A DNA stretch of 64,000 nucleotides from Bacteroidales bacterium (GTDB lineage: Bacteria > Bacteroidota > Bacteroidia > Bacteroidales > UBA932), in NCBI GenBank assembly GCA_017439305.1, contig JAFSJK010000068.1:62001-126000 (forward strand), given 5' to 3'. Positions within the stretch are counted from its first letter, which is position 1. Each line of letters begins with the position of its first letter. The notes under the pieces were generated by a model, which was given only the letters and a program-made list of their open reading frames with translations, did no database searches and had not been told where the DNA came from. Shown one piece after another: positions 45,977 through 55,030 of the stretch. A program made the position numbers and the translations under genes.

Positions 45977-48463
45977 TCATTCTGCTTTGAGCACCAGACG
46001 GATCACTTCGGCGGATCCGTCCGGATAGGTCAGGTGCGCCTCCACCGTGTGGCTGCCGGCCGTCAGGGTGACGGAGCCGCCCTGGACGGCGCTGCCGTCA
46101 AAGACCCACGAGACCGTGGACGGCGCATCGTCCTCGTACCGGACGAGGGTCAGTTCGAACCGGTCACCGGCCTTGTAGGCCCCATTCCCCGGATTGGCGA
46201 TATGGTTGAACCCGAGTTCGGGCTGGACACGCTCTCCGATGGCGGCGGAGAGGACAGGCGTGTAGTTTCCCAAATTGACCCAGGATATGGCCCGGCTGCC
46301 GTTGTAGGCTCCGTAATAACCCGCCTTGTCTGCCGTGCAGGACTGCACCGTCAAGGGCTCTCCGCCACTGCATCCCAGAAGGGCATACCCGACGTAGATG
46401 GAAGAGCCAGACGGCAGGCAGTACTCCTGGGCGACGACATTGACCGTATTCATCTCTCCCAGCCGGAGATTGTCCACCCGCTGGGTGAACTGGCGCCGGC
46501 CGCCGGATTCGACAAAGACATAAGCGGAGACGGCACCCGATTCTGCGGCAGGCTGGAAGGAAATGGACTTCAGCTGTTTCCCGGCATAAGGAGCCATCTC
46601 GTCCGCCGTCACCAGGATGGCGGCAGCGATGTCCGTCATATCCGCGCCGAAGACCGTCACCGGCCCGTCGGGGTCATACTTGATGAACGTCGCTTCCGGG
46701 GATTCCCCTTCCTTCCGGAGATAGATGTCCACGGACTCCACCTTCCGGCCCAGGGTAACCTCCGTTTCGGAGGGCTCGTAACCGCTGCAGGAGACCTTGA
46801 CGGTATAGGTGGCATCGGCCAGGGCGGCGTCCAGGAAGGAGAAGGTTCCGTCCGCACCGGTCGTAGCGCTCTTTTTCAGCGAAGTGCCGGCGTAGAGTTC
46901 TACCTTGGCATCCCGGACCGGCTTGGCCGACGTGTTCATCACCCGGCCCTGGAGGCCCGGCGTAGTGGTGTAGGAGACGGTCAGGGTCACCTGGTCTCCG
47001 GAAAAGGCGATATCCGTGAATTTGAAGTCGGTCTGGACGCCCTCCCAGTCCACGGGGGTATAGCGATAGACCTTCCGGGTGCCGGGGAAAGGAATCCGGG
47101 ACTCGTCATTGTAGTAGTACAGGGACTGCTGGTCGGCCGCCGGAATCAGATAGAAACAGGGGTGGGAGCCATTCTCATTGATGGCGTTCGTGGAGCGCCA
47201 GTTGTTCCACAGGCTTGCTGCCGAATAGGAATACTCGTACTCGGTTCCGTTCCATCCGGTCTGGACGATGGTAATCTGTCGCTGGCTCTTGTCCACATGG
47301 TACACAAGGAGTCCACCGCTGGGCAAGTAGCGGTCCCAGCCGGTCTTCGTGCGGCACTCCAGGAGGAAATACTCTCCGGCCGTAGAGGTCGGGACCTTGT
47401 AAGCGACCCGGTTCTGCACCGGAGCGATGGTCAGGGTCCCCTGCCGGTCGATCTCGGTCAAGCCGTCCATCCAGCCCAGCATCATCAGTTCCTCGGCGTT
47501 GAAATAAGGAGGTGTGCGGCCGTTGTTGTTGTAAGGGCCGCTGCACATCGTGGAATAGGTGTACAGGCCGCCGGCCTCGCCGTTGGTCGCATAATCCGTA
47601 TCGTAGAAGTCCGGAAGGCCGAGGGAATGGGCAAACTCGTGGGTGGTCGTTCCGATGCCGCACATCCGCGTACCGGACGCCCCCTTGAGTTCAGACGTGC
47701 AGAAATAGGTGCCCAGGTACTTCCCGTCCAGGCGGGAACTGCTGTACACATTGCCCTGATGCGGCCAAATGTGCGTCGCATCCGCCCCTTCCGCCTGGTT
47801 GTAGCCGGCATAATACATCAACGTCATGTCGATGTAACCGTCACCGTCCGAATCGTATACGCTGAAATCCACCGAACTGTTCAGGGCACTGCACGCTTCC
47901 TGCAGGGCGCCGGAGGCGTTGTTGGCATAGGACGAACGGTTCTTGGAAAGGAGATAGGGGCCGTACACGTCAAAGACGGGGTCGTACAGGCCATGGGAAT
48001 TCTCGACATAGAAATCGCGGACCGACCCGGTCCCGCCATTGGCCGAATACCCCTTCTCGTTCAGCAGGGCGTCGAAGGCGGCCTGGGGGCTGTCGACGGA
48101 GAACCGGTCATCCTGGAATTCGACCAGGATGACGGGAATCCGATGGGTTCCCTGCGTCAGGGACGAGGCCTTGGCGACCGCCTCGGCCCGCATCTGACGG
48201 GCGGCCCGCCGCGCTTCGGCGGCTTCGGCCCGCTGGGCGGCGGAAGGCATTTCGGCCGGATGGAAGAAGCCGTCCGCCCCGCGGGCGATGACCCGGCCGT
48301 TCTCGTCCGTTACATAGTGGAACCATTCGTCCCCGTGAACCTGGATGGTGATGATACTGCCGTCCGGCTGGGTCACCCGGATCTTGCCGGGATAGGCCGG
48401 GACCGCGGAAAGGATATGGAGGGCGCCCACGAGGAGCGCGAGGGTTGCAAGGATCTTCTTCAT
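45977..48463 (-). CDS. Secreted M6-family metalloprotease with CarboxypepD-like domain (cassette 2)
   Basis: 828 residues from the ATG at 48463, which clears the stop of the upstream lipoprotein gene; an ATG at 48478 would overlap it. Signal peptide, pro-region (PAYPGKIRVTQPDGSIITIQ), M6 domain with HEFAHSLGLPDFYDTD (HEFAH 275-279) and SDGDGYID-like calcium site. Then a carboxypeptidase-regulatory-like domain (PGLQGRVMNTSAKPVRDAKV), a second beta domain (YAGKQLKSISFQPAAESGAV) and the shared C-terminal Ig-like module (GSVTLTAGSHTVEAHL). The extra domains are also found in the third protease at 50256. Confidence 0.9.
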   Translation of the reverse strand: MKKILATLALLVGALHILSAVPAYPGKIRVTQPDGSIITIQVHGDEWFHYVTDENGRVIARGADGFFHPAEMPSAAQRAEAAEARRAARQMRAEAVAKASSLTQGTHRIPVILVEFQDDRFSVDSPQAAFDALLNEKGYSANGGTGSVRDFYVENSHGLYDPVFDVYGPYLLSKNRSSYANNASGALQEACSALNSSVDFSVYDSDGDGYIDMTLMYYAGYNQAEGADATHIWPHQGNVYSSSRLDGKYLGTYFCTSELKGASGTRMCGIGTTTHEFAHSLGLPDFYDTDYATNGEAGGLYTYSTMCSGPYNNNGRTPPYFNAEELMMLGWMDGLTEIDRQGTLTIAPVQNRVAYKVPTSTAGEYFLLECRTKTGWDRYLPSGGLLVYHVDKSQRQITIVQTGWNGTEYEYSYSAASLWNNWRSTNAINENGSHPCFYLIPAADQQSLYYYNDESRIPFPGTRKVYRYTPVDWEGVQTDFKFTDIAFSGDQVTLTVSYTTTPGLQGRVMNTSAKPVRDAKVELYAGTSLKKSATTGADGTFSFLDAALADATYTVKVSCSGYEPSETEVTLGRKVESVDIYLRKEGESPEATFIKYDPDGPVTVFGADMTDIAAAILVTADEMAPYAGKQLKSISFQPAAESGAVSAYVFVESGGRRQFTQRVDNLRLGEMNTVNVVAQEYCLPSGSSIYVGYALLGCSGGEPLTVQSCTADKAGYYGAYNGSRAISWVNLGNYTPVLSAAIGERVQPELGFNHIANPGNGAYKAGDRFELTLVRYEDDAPSTVSWVFDGSAVQGGSVTLTAGSHTVEAHLTYPDGSAEVIRLVLKAE

Positions 48464-48465
48464 GG

Positions 48466-50175
48466 CTACTGGATGCAAACGATGAAACCGGTTCCGTTGC
48501 CCGCCATCAGCCAGGCCTTGCCGTCCTCGATATGGACGACCTGGACGGAAAGGTCGGAGAAATGGGTGGCCGCCTGCTTGACGTAGCGCGCCAGCCGGAT
48601 GTCCAGCCGATCATTCTCCGCGATGGCTTCGGGAATACCCGTAACCTGGATGACCGTATAGGTGGAAGGTTCGTAGATGCGGAAGGCCGTCTCGCCGTTT
48701 CCGGTCCGGACGCTCAACTGCATCGATCCGTCCTCGTACAACCAGTCAGAGCCTTCGTAAGCGTACACGCCCGGCGTCGTATTCTTGATGAACTCCGCCA
48801 CGGCGTCGTCACTGTTCTGGAGCTCATAAAGCCGGACGGGAAGGCCGCTCTCCGTCGTCTTCCGAGCCTGGAAAGCACGGACCGTAGACGTCGTATTGTA
48901 CTTCAATTGCCGCTGGCGGTTTACGAGGGAGGCCTGGTCCTGATTGTCGAAGGTGATGGTCCAGTAATAGCCGGCCGCAGGCTCCGTACCGGCGTATAAG
49001 TTGGCGTTGGAGGTGTTGGTGTACAGATAACGTCCGTCGGCCTGGCGGATCAGCGTACCGCTTTCGCTTTCATAGAAGGTAAAGGCGTTTTCCTGGGAAG
49101 ACAAGGTGATGATTCCGTCCTCTTCCTCCACATCCTCGCAGTACAGGCGTCCGTTCGTGGTCTCCGCAGGCAGTGCCTGGGCCATCCGGAGCGTCACGTT
49201 ATCCTGGTCGTCGGTTTCCGCCGCCACCAGGATGTATTTCTTGCCAGGGGAGAAGGAGGAAACTCGCTTGAAGTAGTACGTGCCCACCGGATCCGGATCC
49301 GAAGGCTCCAGGGTGATGTTCAGCGTCTTGATCTTGCCGGCCGTAAAAGCGACAGGGCGGGTCAGGGTGATGGTGCGGACGTCTTCGTTCACGGTCAAAG
49401 TGAGCGTAGTACCGGCACCGGCGGTGAAAGGCTTGACAGCCAAATAGAAAATGGCATTCTCCTCTTTCTTCAGGGTGACATCGCCCTGAACCTTGAGGGA
49501 GGCCTCGTCAGAGGCCGACACGGCCGTGAACACGGGGCTGTCGCCGGTGACATCCAACGTGAAGGAACCCACGATGGACTCCGGGGCCCGGAAACGGACG
49601 TCGGTAACGGTGACCGTCCCTTCGCCCGGGTTGGTCACGTTGACGGCGATGACCGATACGGCCGGGGAAACGGAAAGGGCGGGCGTCACCTCGGCGGCAA
49701 CGGCGGTGGCCTTGCCGGAAAGCGGGATGGCCTCACCGGCGAGATGGGCCATATTATCCTCGCCGGCCTGGACCTGGGCGGTGCCGGAGGGGGCTCCGAC
49801 CGTCACGGGGACGGCTTTCGGGGACGTCGCGGCCGAAGCGTACGGATATACCAAGTACCAGTCGGATGCCGCAGTTACGGGAGAGGCGATGGTACCGGTG
49901 GCATGACCGGTTTCGATGTCATCGACCGTAAAGGCGCCGTCGGAGACAAAGGCCGACGCACCGGCTGTTGCATGGAAAAGGCTGAAACGGTCCCCTTCCA
50001 CCCACAGGGTGGACAGGCCGTCATTGACGGTCCGGGTGTCCGCCTGCGTGGCAAAGACCTCGAAGGAAGCGCCGGCCGGAACGGACATCTCGACTTCCTG
50101 GACCGAAGCACATCCGGTCAGGAGAAAGAGAAGTGCCGCGGCCGCCGGTCTGGCTATGTTTTTGAAGACTTTCAT
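48466..50175 (-). CDS. Fimbrillin-like lipoprotein (cassette 2 partner)
   Basis: 569 residues from the ATG at 50175 (MKVFKNIARPAAAALLFLLT with lipobox LTGC). N-terminal fimbrillin-like domain (QADTRTVNDGLSTLWVEGDR, DWYLVYPYASAATSPKAVPV), middle beta domain (FSPGKKYILVAAETDDQDNV to QRQLKYNTTSTVRAFQAR) and the shared C-terminal region (WLYEDGSMQL to DGKAWLMAGNGTGFIVCIQ). It starts a transcript that runs through the M6 protease, the small ORF at 45835, the next lipoprotein and protease. Unlike the other two cassettes, no small ORF precedes it. Confidence 0.8.
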   Translation of the reverse strand: MKVFKNIARPAAAALLFLLTGCASVQEVEMSVPAGASFEVFATQADTRTVNDGLSTLWVEGDRFSLFHATAGASAFVSDGAFTVDDIETGHATGTIASPVTAASDWYLVYPYASAATSPKAVPVTVGAPSGTAQVQAGEDNMAHLAGEAIPLSGKATAVAAEVTPALSVSPAVSVIAVNVTNPGEGTVTVTDVRFRAPESIVGSFTLDVTGDSPVFTAVSASDEASLKVQGDVTLKKEENAIFYLAVKPFTAGAGTTLTLTVNEDVRTITLTRPVAFTAGKIKTLNITLEPSDPDPVGTYYFKRVSSFSPGKKYILVAAETDDQDNVTLRMAQALPAETTNGRLYCEDVEEEDGIITLSSQENAFTFYESESGTLIRQADGRYLYTNTSNANLYAGTEPAAGYYWTITFDNQDQASLVNRQRQLKYNTTSTVRAFQARKTTESGLPVRLYELQNSDDAVAEFIKNTTPGVYAYEGSDWLYEDGSMQLSVRTGNGETAFRIYEPSTYTVIQVTGIPEAIAENDRLDIRLARYVKQAATHFSDLSVQVVHIEDGKAWLMAGNGTGFIVCIQ

Positions 50176-50194
50176 AATCAATATGCAAAGATTG

Positions 50195-50202
50195 CAAATA
50201 TA
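50195..50202 (-). promoter_or_regulatory. Putative promoter -7 element of cassettes 2-3 (TATATTTG)
   Basis: Minus-strand TATATTTG, 19 bases ahead of the lipoprotein start, placed right behind the terminator of cassette 1. Confidence 0.55.
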
Positions 50203-50204
50203 TG

Positions 50205-50233
50205 AAAAAAAAGGCGGACCACCAAGGTCCGCC
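50205..50233 (-). terminator. Intrinsic terminator after the M6 protease of cassette 1
   Basis: Stem GGCGGACC/GGTCCGCC (50213-50220 and 50226-50233) with a 5-base loop, followed on the minus strand by a run of eight U. It lies 23 bases after the stop of the gene at 50256. Confidence 0.9.
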
Positions 50234-50255
50234 CCTTCAGAATGCATGCCAGGGC

Positions 50256-52922
50256 CTATTCTGCCGTGATTTCCAGCTCAACGACCTTCCGTTTGCCTTC
50301 CGTCGTGGTGAAGTGGGCTTCAATCACGTGCGCACCTGCCGTGAGCGTCACGGACGTTCCGGACACGGCCTCGTCATCCAGGAACCAGGAGATGTCCGTC
50401 CCGGGCTTGCGGGCACCGGATGTCTCCACCAGCGTCAGGGCGAACACGTCACCGGCGCTATAGGTACCGTTCTTGGGATCGGCAATGTAGTTGTACCCCG
50501 TATCGGGAGCCTCGTAGTCGCCGATGGTGAGCGTGAAATCGAAGATAACGTCCCAACTGTACCGCTCGCCGGTAGCTGTGAGGCTGTACTCGGACACGAG
50601 GCCGTCATACGGCCAGCCGACGGCCCAATCGTAGTAATTCTCATCCTCATCGGTCTTGTAATAAGCGCCGAAAGAATAATAGTAATTTTCGTATAAATAA
50701 CCACCCTCGCTATATCCAACACCCGCAAAGACATCCTTGTTGAACGGAATAATCAGCTCCTGGTCCCGCAAATCCACGGTGGTGTACCCACCCACGGTCA
50801 GCGCATCCGAATCCACGGCGACGGTCGCTTTCCTTTCGCTGTCATAATCGATGATGACATTGACGCCCTTGTATGTGGTGCTCTCATCTCCATAGAGGAA
50901 GAAAGTTATCTCCTTGATTTGCTTACCGGCATACTTCCCGATCTCGGAGGCAGGATACAGGTTCTGCCCCGTGATCGAATTGATAGAAGCACCAACGTAA
51001 TACTCGTCCTCCTCCGTCAGGATATCCGTCGGCCAGGCATACAGGGTGGAGGGTGCCTCTTCCCCTTCGCGCATCAGGTAGAAAACTACAGACTCGATCA
51101 GGCTGGTCACCGTTACCGTTTGCTGCTGACGAACATACCCGTTCAAGGACGCCTCGACCTGGTAGGTCCCGGCGGGGACTTCGATCAGGAAACTGCCGCC
51201 GCTGTCCGTCTCGGCGGAATAAGAGGCGGCCGCCCTGGTGGCAGGCAGTCTGTTCTTCCGGGAAGGCCGGAAAAGCATTCTGACCTTGTTTAACAGGGAC
51301 GTTCCTTTCCCGGCATCCAACTTGGCCGGAGCGTTGGACACGCCCGATCCGGGCACGACCGTCATGGTCACGCCGGCGAGGGGATTACCGTCGGAATCCA
51401 TGACCTTTCCGGCAATTCCCAACGTGTTGGAGTTGACGACACTGAATGTCGTCGTCCCGTTGGAATAGAGGATACTGGACAACTGGAAACCGCTGCTGTT
51501 CCCATCCCACGCAACCGGAGAATAGCTCTTATAGCTCGATCCGAAAAGCATATACTTTGCCGATCCGGTATACACGCTGAGCTGCGTCGGATTGGAGGCC
51601 GGAATGACATAGCAGCAAGGGTGGGTGGCATAGGAATTCACATAATTCTGGCTCCAGACGGAAGCCGCCGTCACGCTGCCCTGGATTTTGTTGGTGGATT
51701 TGTCGACATGGTAGACCAGCAAACCCGTCGGCAGAGCCGAATCCCATCGGGTGCCGCCGCGGGTCTCATAGACGAAGTATTCGTTCGAGACCTTCGTCTT
51801 GGTCATATAGGCCGAATACTTCTGGGCGCCCTCAAAATTGATGGACGACAGGGAATAGGACCCATTGCCGGCGATTTCCGGGATGGCGTCCAGCCAGCCG
51901 ATCTCCATCAGCTCTTCCGCATTCAGGTACGGCGGGACCGTCGACTCGTAAGTGCCGTTGTAGCTGCCGGAGGCCATCAGGTCGAAACTGTACATGTTCG
52001 CCGACTCCGTCGAGGAAAGCCCTTCCTGGTAACGCACGTCGTAAAAATCCGGAAGGCCGAGGGTATGGGCGAATTCGTGGCAGGTCGTGCCGATGGAGCA
52101 CATCGTATCGCCGGAATAACCCTTCAGTTCCGAGGTGCAGAAATACTTGCTCACCGTCTTTCCGTCGAATTTCTTTCCCAGGGAAGACACGTCGGAGGCA
52201 TGGGACCAGATATATTTGTAATACTGGGATCCCGAAGGACACTGCGCCTCATCATAACCGCCATAATAGAAGATGACGAAATCGATGGCGCCGTCTCCGT
52301 CATTGTCGTACTTGGAAAAATCCACCTTGCCGTCCAACTGCTCCATGGCCTCGGTCATGGCCGTATAGGCCAGCGCATCGTTGTTGCTTCCATAATGGGA
52401 AAGCGTATTCTTCAGCGTGACAGGCTCCAGGACGTCAAACTGCGGAGTAAACTTGCCGAAGGAGTTCTCGTTGTAATAGTCGTAGACCGACCCGATGGCA
52501 TGGTTGTCAGAATACCCGGGCGTATTGAGCATAGCGTCAAACTGGGCCTGCGTCTTGGTGAACTTGACATCAGAGAAACCGACAAGCAGGACGGGAATCC
52601 TCGGAGAGCCGATATTATTGGACGACGACGCCCTCAGGGCCTCCATGTTCCGGGCACGCCGGATCGAGGCCTCTTCTTTTTTCATCGCCATGGCCGACAG
52701 TTCGTCCGAACTGGCGGCAACCACATAACCCTCCTCATTGACCACGACGATATTGCCGCTGCCGTCGGTCATCCAGTGATAAAACTCGTCACCGTGGAGG
52801 TAAATCCCGATCGTGGTACCGTCAGGCTGGGTATAGGTAATCCTTCCGGGACGGGCCGGAGCGGCCGTCAGGGAGAGGGTGCACAGCATCAGCAGAATGC
52901 TTGTTACGATAGTCTTTTTCAT
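50256..52922 (-). CDS. Secreted M6-family metalloprotease with CarboxypepD-like domain (cassette 1)
   Basis: 888 residues. Signal peptide (MKKTIVTSILLMLCTLSLTA), pro-region (PARPGRITYTQPDGTTIGIY), M6 domain with KYDNDGDGAIDF calcium-type loop and CHEFAHTLGLPDFYD (HEFAH 282-286). A carboxypeptidase-regulatory-like domain follows (LGIAGKVMDSDGNPLAGVTM), carrying a basic insert of about 40 residues (LLNKVRMLFRPSRKNRLPAT), then a beta domain (YAGKQIKEITFFLYGDES) and the shared Ig-like C-terminal module (TSVTLTAGAHVIEAHF). Twelve bases separate it from the lipoprotein gene. Confidence 0.9.
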   Translation of the reverse strand: MKKTIVTSILLMLCTLSLTAAPARPGRITYTQPDGTTIGIYLHGDEFYHWMTDGSGNIVVVNEEGYVVAASSDELSAMAMKKEEASIRRARNMEALRASSSNNIGSPRIPVLLVGFSDVKFTKTQAQFDAMLNTPGYSDNHAIGSVYDYYNENSFGKFTPQFDVLEPVTLKNTLSHYGSNNDALAYTAMTEAMEQLDGKVDFSKYDNDGDGAIDFVIFYYGGYDEAQCPSGSQYYKYIWSHASDVSSLGKKFDGKTVSKYFCTSELKGYSGDTMCSIGTTCHEFAHTLGLPDFYDVRYQEGLSSTESANMYSFDLMASGSYNGTYESTVPPYLNAEELMEIGWLDAIPEIAGNGSYSLSSINFEGAQKYSAYMTKTKVSNEYFVYETRGGTRWDSALPTGLLVYHVDKSTNKIQGSVTAASVWSQNYVNSYATHPCCYVIPASNPTQLSVYTGSAKYMLFGSSYKSYSPVAWDGNSSGFQLSSILYSNGTTTFSVVNSNTLGIAGKVMDSDGNPLAGVTMTVVPGSGVSNAPAKLDAGKGTSLLNKVRMLFRPSRKNRLPATRAAASYSAETDSGGSFLIEVPAGTYQVEASLNGYVRQQQTVTVTSLIESVVFYLMREGEEAPSTLYAWPTDILTEEDEYYVGASINSITGQNLYPASEIGKYAGKQIKEITFFLYGDESTTYKGVNVIIDYDSERKATVAVDSDALTVGGYTTVDLRDQELIIPFNKDVFAGVGYSEGGYLYENYYYSFGAYYKTDEDENYYDWAVGWPYDGLVSEYSLTATGERYSWDVIFDFTLTIGDYEAPDTGYNYIADPKNGTYSAGDVFALTLVETSGARKPGTDISWFLDDEAVSGTSVTLTAGAHVIEAHFTTTEGKRKVVELEITAE

Positions 52923-52934
52923 GATCTTCCCTCC

Positions 52935-54734
52935 TTATTTCTTGACGATGAAACCCTTGCCGCCTCCGGCGGACAGCCACACCTTGGGACCGTCCACCTT
53001 GACCACGGTCACGTTGTAGTCCGTATCGGACTGGTTGCGGCCGGAGATGAGGTTGTAGTTGAGCGTGAAAGTCTCGCCCTTCGCCGGGCTGGTGGGGATG
53101 CCACCGAACTCGGCGACCTCGAACGTGGCCGGCGACAGGATGGCGAAAGTGACCGTTCCATCGTTCATGTACTCGCGGCTCAACTGGTCACCCGCTCCGT
53201 ACACATGGTTGCTGCCAGCCAGATAAGCGCCGTAGACCTCCTGCTTCAGGATCGGGTCATTGTCGATGTCGACGCCGGATTCCTTGCGGAAGATATATGT
53301 TCCTTTGGTTCCCGTCGTCGTACTGTCCCAAGACGTCCTGGAAGAACTCCTGTAGGTCGCAAAGCGGTCGCTGTTGAAACGGATGTGGCGGTAGTATGTA
53401 CTTCCACTGCTCGATACCGTGCTGTAAGTCGATATGACGGCGAGCCCGTCCGAAATCGAAATCCTCCAATTGTCGTATCCGTTATTGTTGTTTCCCGTCA
53501 AAAGGTAATTGTTTTTACCGCTACTCGTGGCCGCCAAATAACCTTCCGACGAATTGGTCGCATCCTTCAGGCGGAAGCAGGACGAATAGGTTCCGGATCC
53601 GGCCACAAGAATCAGATGTTCGACCTGGGCCGACGGATTCTTGATAACCTTCTGACCATCGGAATCTTCAGCAATTTCGACCGAAGTATATCCGCGATAA
53701 TTATCATACTGCGTCGTGCTCATCGCATACGCCGCCCCGGCCGTGGCGGAATTGGCGATGATGATCTCATCGTCCGCAGCGAGCGTCGAGGCGTCGGTCA
53801 CGAGCACCCAGCGGTCGGCGACCGGGGTGAACACCGCGCTGGACATATTGACCGCAAACTTGGAGACGCGGCCGGCCTTGAAAGCGAGCTTTCCCTCACC
53901 GATTTCCACCGTCCGGGAAAGGACGCCGGCCGACGTGTTCACATCGACCTTGAGCGTACCGCCACTGAGGTCTGCCGGCGCGCAGGCAAACCAGATGTCG
54001 CTCATGACGCCGCCTTCCATCGTGAGATTATCCGGCAGCAGGGTCACCGTGCGGGAAGAGGAACTCTCCTCCAGGGAACCGTCCTCAAAATGATAGTAGA
54101 ACCGTCCCGCGAAAGGAGTGCTGGCAGTCAGGTCGATGGACTGCAGCATCGCGTCCTCCGGCAGGGCCATGTTCTTCAGGGTCAACTTGCCGTATGCCGT
54201 CACGTGGGAGAAATGAAGGTCGACACTGCTGAAATCATCGATCGACTCGGCCTCCTGCATGGCAGCCATCACCTGCGCAGCCTCGTCGCAGGAAGCCGCG
54301 AGCGGAGTCTGCTCCGCCGCAATGTTGAAATGGAACCCACCGTGACTCGTTGCCGTGCCGACATAAGCCGAGAACGGACTCATTGCATAGAACGTATACG
54401 GCGCCACCACCTCGGACTGGGAGAAATCGGCATCGAAGGTCGCCGACTTGAAATCGTCGGCCGGATGGACCTCCGCCCCCTTCGCCCCGTTCAGGTTCAG
54501 CGAAACGGCGATCTTGCTGTCATTCTCCGTCCACAAAGTGGGGTAGGACGTAGCGCCGCCGGCGGTTTCCGCCTCGCCGAACGCCGTCCTGGTTTCAATC
54601 TCATCCGCCACGAAATGGACCGGGTACATCTTCTCGGCCCGGGCAGCCTTCTGGGCCGGATCCTCTTCCGTCACCTTGCAGCCCACCGTGGCCACAAGCA
54701 GGACAAGGGCTGTCCATGAAAACTTTCTCATCAT
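52935..54734 (-). CDS. Fimbrillin-like lipoprotein (cassette 1 partner)
   Basis: 599 residues. Lipobox VGC about 19 residues in. N-terminal fimbrillin-like domain (DEIETRTAFGEAETAGGATS, LWTENDSKIAVSLNLNG, DLHFSHVTAYGKLTLKNM), a middle beta domain (ADDEIIIANSATAGAAYAMS to IRFNSDRFATYRSSSR) and the shared C-terminal region ending DGPKVWLSAGGGKGFIVKK. It is the closest in ending to the cassette 3 lipoprotein. Two adjacent ATGs begin the gene; the first is used. A 44-residue ORF ends 12 bases upstream. Confidence 0.8.
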   Translation of the reverse strand: MMRKFSWTALVLLVATVGCKVTEEDPAQKAARAEKMYPVHFVADEIETRTAFGEAETAGGATSYPTLWTENDSKIAVSLNLNGAKGAEVHPADDFKSATFDADFSQSEVVAPYTFYAMSPFSAYVGTATSHGGFHFNIAAEQTPLAASCDEAAQVMAAMQEAESIDDFSSVDLHFSHVTAYGKLTLKNMALPEDAMLQSIDLTASTPFAGRFYYHFEDGSLEESSSSRTVTLLPDNLTMEGGVMSDIWFACAPADLSGGTLKVDVNTSAGVLSRTVEIGEGKLAFKAGRVSKFAVNMSSAVFTPVADRWVLVTDASTLAADDEIIIANSATAGAAYAMSTTQYDNYRGYTSVEIAEDSDGQKVIKNPSAQVEHLILVAGSGTYSSCFRLKDATNSSEGYLAATSSGKNNYLLTGNNNNGYDNWRISISDGLAVISTYSTVSSSGSTYYRHIRFNSDRFATYRSSSRTSWDSTTTGTKGTYIFRKESGVDIDNDPILKQEVYGAYLAGSNHVYGAGDQLSREYMNDGTVTFAILSPATFEVAEFGGIPTSPAKGETFTLNYNLISGRNQSDTDYNVTVVKVDGPKVWLSAGGGKGFIVKK

Positions 54735-54746
54735 ATTCCCCTTGTT

Positions 54747-54881
54747 CTAAAATTCATCGTAATCATCCTCTTCCCCCGGAGCAAGCTGCTCCGAGAGGAT
54801 GGCGGTTTCCAGAGACAATTTCAACTCTTCCGCTTCCGGGGCCTCATAGGGGCTCCGTGTGGACCGTTTCGTTATTTCCAT
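54747..54881 (-). CDS. 44-residue small ORF heading cassette 1
   Basis: Encodes exactly 44 residues: it begins MEITKRSTRSPYEAPEAEEL, continues with a L-K-L-S-L-E-T-A-I-L-S stretch and ends LAPGEEDDYDEF. Shared with the small ORF at 45835-45969 are the length, the ME-x-x-K start, Y-E-x-P, an L-x-L-S core, P-G, D-D and an aromatic last residue. It lies 12 bases ahead of the lipoprotein gene. A terminator-like hairpin lies just upstream. No signal peptide. Function unknown. Confidence 0.6.
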   Translation of the reverse strand: MEITKRSTRSPYEAPEAEELKLSLETAILSEQLAPGEEDDYDEF

Positions 54882-54894
54882 ATGCTTGTGCTGT

Positions 54895-54919
54895 AAAAAA
54901 AGCCCTTCCTAAAGGAAGG
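54895..54919 (-). terminator. Terminator-like hairpin in the leader of the small ORF
   Basis: Stem CCTTCC/GGAAGG with loop TAAA (54904-54919), followed on the minus strand by GC and seven U. It lies between the near-consensus promoter motif (54928-54935) and the small ORF start at 54881, so it could act as an attenuator of cassette 1, or stop transcripts arriving from upstream. Confidence 0.5.
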
Positions 54920-55030
54920 ACCGGATGCAAATTAAAGAAATATTTAAATAAAAACCAAATCCGGCTGCAGGCGAATCCCCAGTCTGGCGGGGCGAGGGGG
55001 GCTGCGGCCCGTTATTAAGCGGGGCGCGGG

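Noticed and set aside
42935..48586. Long plus-strand frames (42935-45616 and 45872-48586) opposite the protease cassettes
   Set aside because: Antisense to M6 and lipoprotein genes that show catalytic motifs and terminators; composition is that of shadow frames.
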